Shown here: positions 53,428 through 63,270 of the stretch, one piece after another
Position numbering within the stretch: the first letter of the stretch is position 1
How the letters are laid out: each line of letters begins with the position of its first letter
Assembly: GCF_004358025.1 (NCBI RefSeq)
Contig: NZ_SMTL01000001.1
Coordinates: forward strand, 372,001 to 436,000
Source: Rhizobium deserti
GTDB taxonomy: Bacteria; Pseudomonadota; Alphaproteobacteria; Rhizobiales; Rhizobiaceae
Length of the DNA: 64,000 nt
Direction: 5' to 3'
Made by a program: the position numbers and the translations under genes
The notes under the pieces: model-generated
The model's database searches: none
Seen by the model: the letters and a program-made list of their open reading frames with translations, nothing else
What the model was told of the DNA's origin: nothing

Positions 53428-54204
53428 ATGACCGATATTTCTTCTCAAGATCAAACCAGCCAGATGTCCATGCCGTGCATCGAGCGGGTGCGTCATGAGC
53501 TCAAACGGCGGGAGCTGACGGTTCGGTCGGTCGAAAAGCTCACGCCGAACATGCTGCGCATCGCCTTGGTCGGGGAAGACCTGGCGGACTTCCTCAGCGC
53601 CTCGCCGGACGACCACGTCAAGATCTTCCTTCCAACCGCGGAGGGCGAGCCGGAACGGCGCGACTATACGCCCCGCCGCTACGATACCGCCGCACGCGAA
53701 CTGGTCCTCGATTTTGCCGTGCACGAGGCCGGGCCGGCGACGCAATGGGCGCTCGAGGCGCAGGTCGGCAGCAGGCTGTCTATCGGTGGCCCACGTGGGT
53801 CTGCCGTCATTTCCGGCGTCAAACATTGGATCCTCGTCGGCGATGAAACCGCCCTGCCCTCGATGGGCCGACGCGTCGAGGAAGCCGGCCCCGACGAAAC
53901 CTTCACCGTGATCGGCGCGGTCACCGGCTCGCAGGAAGAGCAGACTTTCGAGACCGCCGCACAATTGCGGACGATCTGGGTCCACAGGCCACTATCGGCC
54001 GCCGCCAATGCTTCCGATATTATCAGCGTGCTCAATACGGTCGACATCCCAGCCGAGACTTTTGCGTGGATTGCCGCGGAAGCCTCTGTCGCCCGCGCCG
54101 TCCGCGCTTATCTAACCGAAGGTCGGAACCATCCCCTGCCCTGGCTCAAGGCCGCGGGATATTGGGTTCAAGGACTGGCCGACGCCCACGAAAAGCTGGA
54201 TTAA
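53428..54204 (+). CDS. Siderophore-interacting protein, FAD-dependent ferric reductase
   Basis: A 258-residue flavoprotein of the SIP/ViuB family that releases iron from ferric siderophores by reduction in the cytosol. The FAD-binding barrel (about 25-130) has the signature RDYTPRRYD, and the NAD(P)H domain has GSAVISGVKHWILVGDETALPSMGRRVEE and WIAAEASVARAVRAYL. The ATG at 53428 has GAAAGGA seven bases upstream; the frame is open to 53356. It lies 240 bases after fhuC on the same strand and completes the uptake pathway. Confidence 0.9.
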   Translation: MTDISSQDQTSQMSMPCIERVRHELKRRELTVRSVEKLTPNMLRIALVGEDLADFLSASPDDHVKIFLPTAEGEPERRDYTPRRYDTAARELVLDFAVHEAGPATQWALEAQVGSRLSIGGPRGSAVISGVKHWILVGDETALPSMGRRVEEAGPDETFTVIGAVTGSQEEQTFETAAQLRTIWVHRPLSAAANASDIISVLNTVDIPAETFAWIAAEASVARAVRAYLTEGRNHPLPWLKAAGYWVQGLADAHEKLD

Positions 54205-54264
54205 GCCTTTCGTCCGGCGCTATGACCGCAAACCTCTGATCGCCGCCAAAGCGTCGATAAAGAG

Positions 54265-54294
54265 ATGCCGCAGCCCAATCTGAAACTGCGGCAT
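54265..54294. terminator. Hairpin between the convergent SIP and udh genes
   Basis: ATGCCGCAG, a 12-nt loop and CTGCGGCAT form a 9-bp perfect stem midway between two convergent stop codons. No T run is present on either side, so its role as a bidirectional terminator is tentative. Confidence 0.4.
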
Positions 54295-54343
54295 CAACGT
54301 CTGCTTGCCCGGCAAGGCCAGAACCAACGCTTGATCCGGGCGA

Positions 54344-55141
54344 TCAGTCGTCCGGGTGACCGGCAGATGTGAAGGCGCCGCCCTGGTAGATGACGGCAGC
54401 GGAGGTCGGATCTTCCTTGCCCGCAGCGGTTTCCACCTCGGCCCGCCATTTCGCCGAACTGTCCTGCGGCTGCCAGCCCAGAAAGGCCGCATTGCGGTTA
54501 TCCCACCACTGCTCGTCATTGGCAGACGCGCCGTAGATCACCGTATGCGCCAGCCGCGGCGTCACGAAGGCGCGGCCGCACAGCGATACAAAATCCCTAG
54601 CGCTCAGCCACGTGGCGAGCATACGGGGATTGGCCGGCTTTTCGAAGCAGGAGCCGATGCGGACGGACAGCGTCTCCTGGCCGAATTTCTCGTAATACAT
54701 GCTGGCAACGGCTTCACCGAAAACCTTGGAAACGCCGTAAAGTGAATCCGGCTTCGGCGGCACGGTATTGTCGATCCGCTCGTCGCGGCGATAGTAACCG
54801 ACCACATGGTTCGAACTGGCAAAGACGATGCGCGGCATGCCGCTGCGGCGCGCATGTTCATAGATGTTGTAGAGGCCGACAATATTGCCCTGGAGGATCA
54901 GATCGAAGCTTCGCTCCACCGACACGCCTCCGAGATGGATGATGCCGTCGACGCCCTCCACAAGTCTGGCAACACCCTGGCTATCAGCGAGGTCGCACTG
55001 GATGAAGGTTTCGTTTGCAGTAATATCGCCGATCTCGCTGATATCGGACAGCACGACCTTTTCCGCCAGTTCTCCCAGCAGCGGACGAATTGCGCGTCCC
55101 ACACCACCTGCAGCGCCGGTCAACAATAGTTTCTTGAGCAT
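54344..55141 (-). CDS. udh: Uronate dehydrogenase
   Basis: Oxidises D-galacturonate and D-glucuronate to the corresponding aldarolactones with NAD. The 265-residue protein is an extended short-chain dehydrogenase with cofactor motif LLTGAAGGVG, the block GIIHLGGVSVERSFDLILQGN, VFASSNHVVGYY, and catalytic Tyr135/Lys139 in SLYGVSKVFGE. It agrees in order and wording with the characterised Agrobacterium Udh. It supplies the substrate for Gli and Gci, whose genes lie 34 kb away. Upstream, ATGACA-N7-TGTCAT (55167-55185) may be an operator. Confidence 0.92.
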   Translation of the reverse strand: MLKKLLLTGAAGGVGRAIRPLLGELAEKVVLSDISEIGDITANETFIQCDLADSQGVARLVEGVDGIIHLGGVSVERSFDLILQGNIVGLYNIYEHARRSGMPRIVFASSNHVVGYYRRDERIDNTVPPKPDSLYGVSKVFGEAVASMYYEKFGQETLSVRIGSCFEKPANPRMLATWLSARDFVSLCGRAFVTPRLAHTVIYGASANDEQWWDNRNAAFLGWQPQDSSAKWRAEVETAAGKEDPTSAAVIYQGGAFTSAGHPDD

Positions 55142-55516
55142 TTTCTCCTCCGCAATCCCGTTGTTGATGACAGCCCGCTTGTCATATCGGAACCATCAGC
55201 TCATCCTATAAGCTGTCCAAGGCAGTCAATCGCACGATTGGCATTATTTGGCAACAACCTGCTCTGCAGGGGCCAGATCTAGCTCAACATATCAGACAAC
55301 CGACGTTTCATCAGCATCAGGACAGACGATGATCATGGACGGGTTAGGGTACGTCGGACATTTTGGTGAAACGAGCGATGGCTTCTGCCATTGACAACGC
55401 TGCCTTCCGGGACGAACACCAACGCGAAGACGCTTCAACCTTGGCCAATCGCTGCCGGCTGATCTTGGATATCTGTAGTTGCTACCGGCCGCTCCCCGGT
55501 CATAGAGAGGAAGCCC
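55142..55516. other. 375-bp intergenic stretch between udh and yjbQ
   Basis: Contains the upstream region of udh, with ribosome site GCGGAGGAG, and of yjbQ. Besides the inverted repeat at 55167-55185 I saw no gene or clear promoter. Confidence 0.5.
55167..55185 (-). promoter_or_regulatory. Inverted repeat upstream of udh, candidate operator
   Basis: ATGACA-N7-TGTCAT has perfect 6-bp arms and lies 26-44 bases upstream of the udh ATG. It differs from the inverted repeats at the kdgD operon, so control by the same GntR protein is not evident. Confidence 0.4.
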
Positions 55517-55936
55517 ATGCCCCAGACTACGATTTCCATCTCGACAAGCGGCCAGGGTCTTTACGAATTTACGCAAGCGGCGGCGGACTTCGTTTACCAG
55601 CATCATCAGCCGGAAGCACTGTTAACCGTCTTCGTGCGCCACACCTCCTGTTCCCTAGTCATTCAGGAGAATGCCGATCCTGATGTGCGCCGCGACCTGA
55701 AGACGTTCTTCTCACGTATGGTACCGCCGACAAATCACCCAGACATGACTTGGGTTACCCATACGACCGAAGGGCCCGACGACATGCCTGCCCATATCAA
55801 AGCAGCGCTGACGGCTGTTTCGCTCAGTATTCCGGTCAGTGGCGGGCGGCTGATGCTCGGCACATGGCAAGGCATCTATTTGTTTGAACACCGCGATCGG
55901 CCTCACCGGCGCGAGATCGTCCTCCACCTAGCCTGA
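55517..55936 (+). CDS. yjbQ: YjbQ/UPF0047 family protein
   Basis: A 139-residue protein of the UPF0047 family; Escherichia YjbQ has weak thiamine-phosphate-synthase side activity, but its true role is unknown. Hallmarks are VFVRHTSCSLVIQENADPDVRRDL, WVTHTTEGPDDMPAHIKAAL and LGTWQGIYLFEHRD, which include the conserved metal-binding His and Glu residues. GAGAGGAAGCCC precedes the ATG. Confidence 0.92.
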   Translation: MPQTTISISTSGQGLYEFTQAAADFVYQHHQPEALLTVFVRHTSCSLVIQENADPDVRRDLKTFFSRMVPPTNHPDMTWVTHTTEGPDDMPAHIKAALTAVSLSIPVSGGRLMLGTWQGIYLFEHRDRPHRREIVLHLA

Positions 55937-56100
55937 AGAGCAAGCTTTCTGCCGATCGGCTAATGATCCTGAACCCCATATGAACAAGGGATTTTGCCGA
56001 TGTTCAGATCGATCCAGCTAAATCTCGGGCGATCGCTCCCCAGAGGGCGAGAGCAGTGCAGGAGGCCGGACAAAATCCGGCATTATTCGGAGAAACACCC

Positions 56101-56433
56101 ATGACCAACCTGATTGTCAAGGCAGGTGTCGCCGCCCTTATCGCGCTGACCGGCCTTGCCGCCACCGCCCCGACCGCCGCTGCGGCAAGTTCGGATCTCG
56201 GCATCTATGTTCAGTATAACGACCGGGACCGCGACCGTGACTGGCGTCCTGACCGCCGCCCGCCTCCGGGCTGCTCGCCCCGTCGCGCCGAAGACAAGGC
56301 TAGCCGCATGGGCCTGCGTCGCACGCGCGTGGTCGACGTATCGCGGCGCACGGTGACGGTTGTCGGTTTCGGACGTCGCGGCCCTGACCGGGTTATCTTC
56401 GCCAATGTCAGAGGCTGCCCGGTCATCCGGTAA
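56101..56433 (+). CDS. Small exported protein of unknown function
   Basis: A 110-residue protein with a clear signal peptide (MTNLIVKAGVAALIALTGLAATAPTAAA) and a basic mature part. The middle is a charged low-complexity run of Asp/Arg repeats (NDRDRDRDWRPDRRPPP) and two cysteines (GCSP and RGCPVIR) could form a disulfide. The C-terminal part (RAEDKASRMGLRRTRVVDVSRRTVTVVGFGRRGPDRVIFAN) resembles small rhizobial antifreeze/PepSY-like periplasmic proteins of unknown role. CGGAGAAAC precedes the ATG, and a long terminator follows. Confidence 0.75.
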   Translation: MTNLIVKAGVAALIALTGLAATAPTAAAASSDLGIYVQYNDRDRDRDWRPDRRPPPGCSPRRAEDKASRMGLRRTRVVDVSRRTVTVVGFGRRGPDRVIFANVRGCPVIR

Positions 56434-56475
56434 CGCCCATTCCGTCTCCATTGCCCATGGACGGACGGATGAAGC

Positions 56476-56515
56476 GCCCTCGTCCTGTCTCGACAGGACG
56501 AGGGCGTCCCTTTTT
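56476..56515 (+). terminator. Strong intrinsic terminator
   Basis: GCCCTCGTCCTGTC-TC-GACAGGACGAGGGC is a perfect 14-bp stem followed by GTCCC and TTTTT. It ends the small exported protein gene and lies just before the convergent SIMPL gene. Confidence 0.85.
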
Positions 56516-56519
56516 CCGC

Positions 56520-57266
56520 CTACTGCTCCAAGGCAAATGTCACGTTGACCGTGACCGTATAACTGTTCTCGCCTGTTGCAATAGGAACGGCTGGCCGAGC
56601 CTCCTTGGCCATGGACATACGCATCATCGGCTCCGGCATTGGTAGCGCTGAATTCTCGTTGATCTCCAGAATACGCCCGAGTTTGACACCGGCCGCTTCC
56701 GTCAGCGTGCGTGCCTTGGCAACGGCATCGGCCACGGCGGCATTGCGCGCATCCGTGAGAACGGCTTCCGGCTTGTCGTTGGTGAAACTGATCTGGCCGC
56801 CCTGGTTGACCCCGAGCTTGACCGAACTGTCGATCAGATCGCCGAGCTTGCCGAGCTCACGCACCTTCAGCATCAGCATGTTGGAAACCTCGTAGCCGAC
56901 CACTTGCGGCGGCTCGACCACGCCGTCCTTCGGCTCCGACTGCCGATATTGCGGGTGGATGGAAAAGTTGCTCGTCTGGATGTCCCGATCGGCGACGCCG
57001 CTTTTACGCAGCGACGAAAGAACCTCGTTCATGGCGGCGCTATTGCTCGAAAGCGCCTCCTCTGCAGTCTTGCCGTTGCGCACCACGGAAAGCGAGAGCA
57101 GGGCCATGTCGGGCGCGACGGCTGCCTCGCCTTGACCGGACACGCTGATGACCGGCTCGCGGGGGCGGCTTTCTTGGGCCAACAGGGGCTGGGCAGCGAG
57201 CAGCGCCGGCAGGCTGGCGCTTACGATGACGGCGCAGACGCCTAAGGAATGGCGGGCTTTGGACAT
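56520..57266 (-). CDS. SIMPL/DUF541 periplasmic protein
   Basis: A 248-residue exported protein of the BP26/OMP28 (SIMPL) family. The signal peptide ends near LLAQ; the mature part starts with PVISVSGQGEAAVAPDMALLSLSV, the typical opening of the family, and ends with SYTVTVNVTFALE. Brucella BP26 forms a periplasmic hexadecameric channel-like assembly; the function is unknown. The ATG at 57266 has AGGGAG upstream and is preferred over 57332, which adds 22 residues before the signal peptide. Confidence 0.87.
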   Translation of the reverse strand: MSKARHSLGVCAVIVSASLPALLAAQPLLAQESRPREPVISVSGQGEAAVAPDMALLSLSVVRNGKTAEEALSSNSAAMNEVLSSLRKSGVADRDIQTSNFSIHPQYRQSEPKDGVVEPPQVVGYEVSNMLMLKVRELGKLGDLIDSSVKLGVNQGGQISFTNDKPEAVLTDARNAAVADAVAKARTLTEAAGVKLGRILEINENSALPMPEPMMRMSMAKEARPAVPIATGENSYTVTVNVTFALEQ

Positions 57267-57495
57267 GGATCTCCCTCTCATATGTGCCAGATCGGCATTG
57301 TTCATGACTGCAGTCAATGGCAGGCCGGACAACCGTCATTGCTGCCGCTTGATTGGCTCTTGGCCGCAGCCGGGTTCTACCTGCTTGCCGATTGTGAACC
57401 TATTACGGCAACGTCTTGTAGCCTGAGCCGATTTAGGCTAGAGCGCCTTGGCGAGACGGCGAACCATTGCGTCCCTCGTGTGCCTGACGAAGGCA

Positions 57496-57571
57496 GGGCC
57501 TGTAGCTCAATGGTTAGAGCCGGCGGCTCATAACCGCTTGGTTGGGGGTTCGAGTCCCTCCGGGCCCACCA
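57496..57571 (+). tRNA. tRNA-Ile (CAT anticodon, lysidine-modified type)
   Basis: A 76-base cloverleaf with encoded CCA. Acceptor GGGCCTG pairs with CGGGCCC (one G-U), D-arm GCTC...GAGC, anticodon stem GGCGG/CCGCT with loop CTCATAA, and T-arm GGGGG-TTCGAGT-CCCTC. The anticodon is CAT. The arm that ends in CGCTTGGT resembles the minor isoleucine tRNA (reading AUA after lysidine modification) more than initiator or elongator methionine tRNA; a methionine identity is the alternative. Confidence 0.88.
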
Positions 57572-57731
57572 ACTTGCTGATCAGCCGCTGCCCGTCCAGA
57601 AGGCTAGATTTTCTGATCTGCGGCATGTCGTCTCGTCGCTCGGCTCTGCTGTACGGCCTGGCTTTCATGCAACCGGTAATCTGGCCCACTGGCTGACTAC
57701 AGGCATGGAAGCGTCTCTTCCTCAAGTCAAC

Positions 57732-57745
57732 TTGATAAAAATCAA
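57732..57745 (+). promoter_or_regulatory. Perfect FixK/FNR box upstream of flagellin
   Basis: TTGAT-AAAA-ATCAA matches the FixK/FNR consensus TTGAT-N4-ATCAA at all ten defined positions. It is centred about 119 bases upstream of the flagellin ATG and about 97 bases before the likely start point of the TATAAT promoter. It could activate an upstream promoter (expected start near 57780), or act from a distance. Confidence 0.65.
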
Positions 57746-57798
57746 ATTATTCCCCGTCTAAGGCTGTTCTTTTTTAAAGATCCTTAACCCAATACCGA

Positions 57799-57829
57799 TT
57801 GAATGAGAGGAAATTACAACCGCTATAAT
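57799..57829 (+). promoter_or_regulatory. Candidate flagellin promoter
   Basis: TTGAAT (57799-57804) and a perfect TATAAT (57824-57829) are 19 bases apart. The spacing is longer than ideal. The predicted transcript would have a leader of about 22 bases with only a weak ribosome site (GATTGGGC). Confidence 0.4.
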
Positions 57830-57857
57830 ACGTATTGTTTTTACGATTGGGCTATTT

Positions 57858-58841
57858 ATGTCTAGTATAATAACCAATTTTGCCGCCAATACTGCTCTCC
57901 AGACTCTCCGAGAGGTTCATGACGAATTGGAGAAGAGTCAGAACCAAGTCAGCTCAGGCCTGCGAGTCCGGACCGCATCCGATAATGTGGCCTATTGGTC
58001 GATCTCGACGACGATGAATTCGGACAAGAAAGCCGTCTCCGCGACAATCGATGCGCTTGGGGTTGGCGCCGCAAAAGTCGACACCGCCTATGCTGGAATG
58101 GCAGCTGCAATAGACGTGATGAGCGAGTTCAAGTCAAAGTTAGTTACCTCCCACGAAACGAGCACCGACAAGACACAGATCAATAACGAACTTGACCAAC
58201 TCAAAGAACAGCTGAAAGCAATCGCGAAATCTGCTTCATTCAGCGGCGAAAACTGGCTTTGGATGACGGATCCAGCGGATGCGGCGCAAAATGGCGTGAA
58301 GAAGTTGCCCAGCGCGATCATTCGCGACGCATCCGGGAATGTCTCCGTGCAGACCATCAATTTCGACATGACCGCGACATTCGATACTGATCAGGTCTTC
58401 TACTTAATCTCGAACGGCGGCTGCGACGGGATCATCACCAATTCTGCGTTTGCCAACATGGCAGGTTATCCGGACGGCCCGTCAGGCGGATGGGTTGTCT
58501 TCAATGGCGAAGATCACCCAGGTCATCCCGAAATGGTCCTTACGCAAGATACGACAGCCGAAGAAATCGAGGGGATGACGAAAACGACGGACCTTATGAT
58601 CCAGCGGATGATCGAGGTTGCAGCGATGTTCGGATCGCTTCAACAGCGCATTGGGATGCAGACCGATTTTGCCAGCAAGCTTTCCGATAGCATCAGCAGC
58701 GGGGTAAGCCGACTGGTCGACACGGACATGGAGGAAGCCTCTGCGAAACTTTCGGCATTGCAGACGCAACAACAGCTGGCAATACAGTCCTTGGCGATCG
58801 CCAATGCTAACCCTAAGAACATTATGACCTTGTTCCAGTGA
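57858..58841 (+). CDS. Orphan flagellin
   Basis: A 327-residue flagellin of the rhizobial type. The conserved N-terminal D0/D1 region (about 1-135: TNFAANTALQTLREVHDELEKSQNQVSSGLRV, ASDNVAYWSISTTMNSD, FSGENWL) and the C-terminal D1/D0 region (about 235-327: DLMIQRMIEVAAMFGSLQQRIGMQTDF, LVDTDMEEASAKLSALQTQQQLAIQSLAIANA) are complete; the end reads NIMTLFQ where relatives end in SLFR or LLR. The central part is unusual and carries one cysteine. No other flagellar gene is in the window. Its AT-rich leader and place beside a tRNA gene suggest relocation or acquisition. Confidence 0.9.
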   Translation: MSSIITNFAANTALQTLREVHDELEKSQNQVSSGLRVRTASDNVAYWSISTTMNSDKKAVSATIDALGVGAAKVDTAYAGMAAAIDVMSEFKSKLVTSHETSTDKTQINNELDQLKEQLKAIAKSASFSGENWLWMTDPADAAQNGVKKLPSAIIRDASGNVSVQTINFDMTATFDTDQVFYLISNGGCDGIITNSAFANMAGYPDGPSGGWVVFNGEDHPGHPEMVLTQDTTAEEIEGMTKTTDLMIQRMIEVAAMFGSLQQRIGMQTDFASKLSDSISSGVSRLVDTDMEEASAKLSALQTQQQLAIQSLAIANANPKNIMTLFQ

Positions 58842-59045
58842 GCCATGCTCGCCGATAGCTGAAGCGGAACAAGGGGTCTTGCGTCAGTTGCAATGCGTCG
58901 GGAGACGTTTGGCGGCGTCTTATCTCACACCCACCGTAAAGCATTTTACAGTTCGGCATTGAGCTGGGCGAGCCGCCTTATGTCACGCGCCTCGCTTTCA
59001 AACGGTTTTGTGGCTATGGGCAGCTTATCCGAGTGGAGATAGCAA

Positions 59046-59291
59046 ATGAGCAAGAGCTGGAACAAAGGTGTGACCCTGGCCCTGGAGGGTCCGGCGCAAT
59101 TCACCACCATTACTACTATCCAGGAAGCATCTTGGGCTCTGATCGAGGACTGGCCGATAGAGGAAGGCGAAGCATTGGACCGGGCCCTGATCGTCCTAGA
59201 GGACGCGATGAAGGGAAAAAAATCGGCAGAAGCCGCGCGTCTGGCTTTTATTGCCGCAGCCCATGAAGCCGGCATCGATATCAAAGACTAG
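59046..59291 (+). CDS. DUF982 protein
   Basis: An 81-residue soluble protein of the DUF982 family, common in several copies in rhizobia and without known function. The family pattern is visible: an N-terminal W, then TTITTIQEASWALIEDWPIEEGEALDRALIVLEDAM, and AARLAFIAAAHEAGI near the end. GGAGAT lies just before the ATG. The 200 bases upstream hold no clear promoter; GGAAC at 58868 lacks a properly spaced partner. Confidence 0.85.
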   Translation: MSKSWNKGVTLALEGPAQFTTITTIQEASWALIEDWPIEEGEALDRALIVLEDAMKGKKSAEAARLAFIAAAHEAGIDIKD

Positions 59292-59460
59292 CGCCATGCC
59301 CACGCGCTCGCCCGTCTCATGGCGCCTTTGCATGGAGCTTCACGGGCAGCCAAGCGGGTGCTATAAAACTTCCAGCTTAGAACAAAGGCGTTCGTGGTGG
59401 TCCGACTACCAGGCAGTTTGTTCGAAACCAGCAGGCCGTCCCGCCCCACCAATTTCGCCA

Positions 59461-60630
59461 TCAAAAATCGGGGAAGCCCCTCTTGCGCCATTCGCTGCGC
59501 GGCACGGGCGCGCCGATGTCGAAGGCAAAGGAGACGACCTTGGTGACATTATCATCGACTTCGCAGCGAAAGCTGACGTCGTACCATTGCATTTCCGCGC
59601 GAAAGGCGCTGCGTCTGACATCCATGACCGTCCCGGTCGGCAATCGCGGAGCCGGGACCATCTCCGGGTAGTAAGGCGGTGAGGCATGCCGGAGCTGCTC
59701 GCGCAATTCGGTGCTGCAGAGCTGGCTGGCGCGAATTTCCCTCGGGATCTTACCTATGGCGGTTCGCGCCACTGCGCCCCCGGTGTCCTTGACCGAAAAC
59801 AAACGCTTGGCTTCCGAGAGCGCGGCTGACGCATCGGCTTTCGGTTTGGCGGGCGTTTGGGGCTTCGGCGTCGGAAGCACCAGAGCAGCCTGCACCTCAT
59901 CGGAAACGGTCGCATCCTGCGCGCCTTTCGCTTGAGGATCGGCAGAGGCGGAAGAGACGTCCGGCACCGTTATCTCATCGGGTACGGGACTGCCCTCAAG
60001 GCCCTTAGCCGTGTCTGCGGTTTCGGAAATGTCCGGTGCCGCATCGGGCTTATCTTCCTCCAAAGCCTCGTCGACCGGTGCAGGCTGATCAACCGAACTG
60101 TCACCGTCGAGAGACTGGCGGGGGCCGCTGTCTTCTTCGCCGAATTCAACAACCGGACGCAAAACATCAAGCGGTTGCGGCTTGCCTTGCTCAGCCTTTT
60201 CAGGCTCAGCCCTGTTGGGGTCAGGCTCCTCAGGCTTAGGCTGTTCCGGCTCACGCGGTGGCGGTGGCGGTGGTGGTTCGGCAGGCTCCGGTGCTTCCGG
60301 AGGTTTCGGTGGCGGCTCCGGCGGCTTCGGCTCCTCCTTGTTCCGCTCCTCTGGCTTTGGCTCTTCCTTTTTCGGCTCTTCCGGCTTGGGCTCGGGTGGC
60401 TTCGGCTCAGGGAGCTTCAGTTCCGGCGGCTTTTCGGGGGCCTTCTCAGGCGGCTTTTCAGGTTCGGGCGGCGGCACGAGTTCAACATCGACCGTCTCCT
60501 CCTTCTGCGGATCGCTCATGGGCAAAGGCAGGTGCACGAAAAAACCGGCTGCCACGAGCAGGTGCAGCAGGATCGACGCTGAAATGCCCCATCCGATCCT
60601 GCCATAGCTCTTGTTGCGCTCATTGCCCAT
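59461..60630 (-). CDS. TonB-like membrane-anchored proline-rich protein with C-terminal DUF930
   Basis: A 389-residue protein. After a short cytosolic start comes one membrane helix (GWGISASILLHLLVAAGFFV, about 10-32), then about 120 residues of Pro/Glu/Lys repeats (runs of EPKPPEP and EPEKPPEKAP type), an acidic linker, and a C-terminal DUF930 domain (about 290-389, with IPREIRASQLCSTELREQLRHASPPYYPEMVPAPRLPTGT and RSAFRAEMQWYDVSFRCEVD). The first half is built like TonB, but the TonB C-terminal domain is replaced by DUF930, which has two cysteines likely to pair. It may span the periplasm. The start at 60630 is the best placed; the frame continues to 60699. Confidence 0.82.
   Translation of the reverse strand: MGNERNKSYGRIGWGISASILLHLLVAAGFFVHLPLPMSDPQKEETVDVELVPPPEPEKPPEKAPEKPPELKLPEPKPPEPKPEEPKKEEPKPEERNKEEPKPPEPPPKPPEAPEPAEPPPPPPPREPEQPKPEEPDPNRAEPEKAEQGKPQPLDVLRPVVEFGEEDSGPRQSLDGDSSVDQPAPVDEALEEDKPDAAPDISETADTAKGLEGSPVPDEITVPDVSSASADPQAKGAQDATVSDEVQAALVLPTPKPQTPAKPKADASAALSEAKRLFSVKDTGGAVARTAIGKIPREIRASQLCSTELREQLRHASPPYYPEMVPAPRLPTGTVMDVRRSAFRAEMQWYDVSFRCEVDDNVTKVVSFAFDIGAPVPRSEWRKRGFPDF
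60190..60500 (-). repeat. Proline/glutamate-coding repeat tract
   Basis: Imperfect short repeats of CCx-GAx-CCx type, read on the minus strand, encode the periplasm-spanning stretch of the TonB-like protein. Variation in copy number between strains would be expected. Confidence 0.65.
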
Positions 60631-60694
60631 AGAAGGCGATGTAAGATCAAACCGCGCCGGGATCGAGTCCCAGCTCTCAAATGCTGCAAAAAAG

Positions 60695-60730
60695 CGCACG
60701 AAAAAACCGGCCTGCTGTGGCAGGCCGGTT
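60695..60730 (-). terminator. rpoD terminator
   Basis: AACCGGCCTGC (60705-60715), TGTG loop and GCAGGCCGGTT (60720-60730) form an 11-bp perfect stem; read on the minus strand it is followed by a run of T. It lies 37 bases beyond the rpoD stop. Confidence 0.85.
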
Positions 60731-60766
60731 GAACATAGGTAAGCGGCATGGCCGCTGCAATTTGGC

Positions 60767-62824
<2,058 letters not shown>

Positions 62825-63270
62825 GTATTTCGTCGCTTTCCTTGAACGCCACCTTAGCCGCGCTTGGTGGCTTGCGGATAGAGGCGGAAACCACCCTAAC
62901 CGTGAATCACTGTTCAACTCGTAACGGAATGACCTTTAATTCCCGATTACCATCGGCGATCGTCATTTGCGGAACCGTGCCATATAAGGATCACCAGCTT
63001 TGTTCACCGCGCTCGATCCACTCCGCCCATTCTGCCTGAAATGGTGATTCCCACAAATTAACGCTTCGTCAAGCATTTCCAAAGGCCATGCCCAGGAAAT
63101 ATGGGAAAAGCCGCTTTAAGTGGCCTAATCGGGGGTACGCTCACCAGGTTACCGGTTATGTAGGCAATGTGCCTGGAAAGACAAGAGCTTGCCGTCTCCA
63201 ATAAACCGGACCCTGTTCACCGCTTCAAAGCGCCCGCTTTCCGACATCAGCCCGCGTCGACAGAACGGCA
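62825..63270. other. 446-bp leader between dnaG and rpoD
   Basis: Long intergenic region on the minus-strand path from dnaG to rpoD. It should carry rpoD promoters, since the gap is far larger than in a simple operon, but I found no convincing pair of hexamers and no terminator. No open frame in it looks real. Confidence 0.45.

Larger units (their letters stand above)
57572..57857 (+). other. AT-rich leader between tRNA-Ile and the orphan flagellin gene
   Basis: From about 57720 the sequence turns markedly AT-rich compared with the rest of the window. It holds a perfect FixK/FNR box at 57732-57745 and a TATAAT at 57824-57829 with TTGAAT at 57799-57804 (19-base spacer). No gene was found in it. 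Confidence 0.5.

Noticed and set aside
58868..58889. GGAAC before the DUF982 gene as a fifth general-stress promoter
   Set aside because: The following GTT is one to two bases too close to fit the GGAAC-N18/19-TT spacing used for the accepted sites.
59421..59460. tRNA-like fragment (TTCGAA followed by CCCCACCA) that might be an att copy of the tRNA-Ile 3' end
   Set aside because: The T-stem does not pair and identity with the tRNA end is limited to short scattered runs.
60182..60607. Glycine/serine-rich plus-strand frame
   Set aside because: It is the complement of the proline/glutamate repeat of the TonB-like protein and reflects that repeat only.
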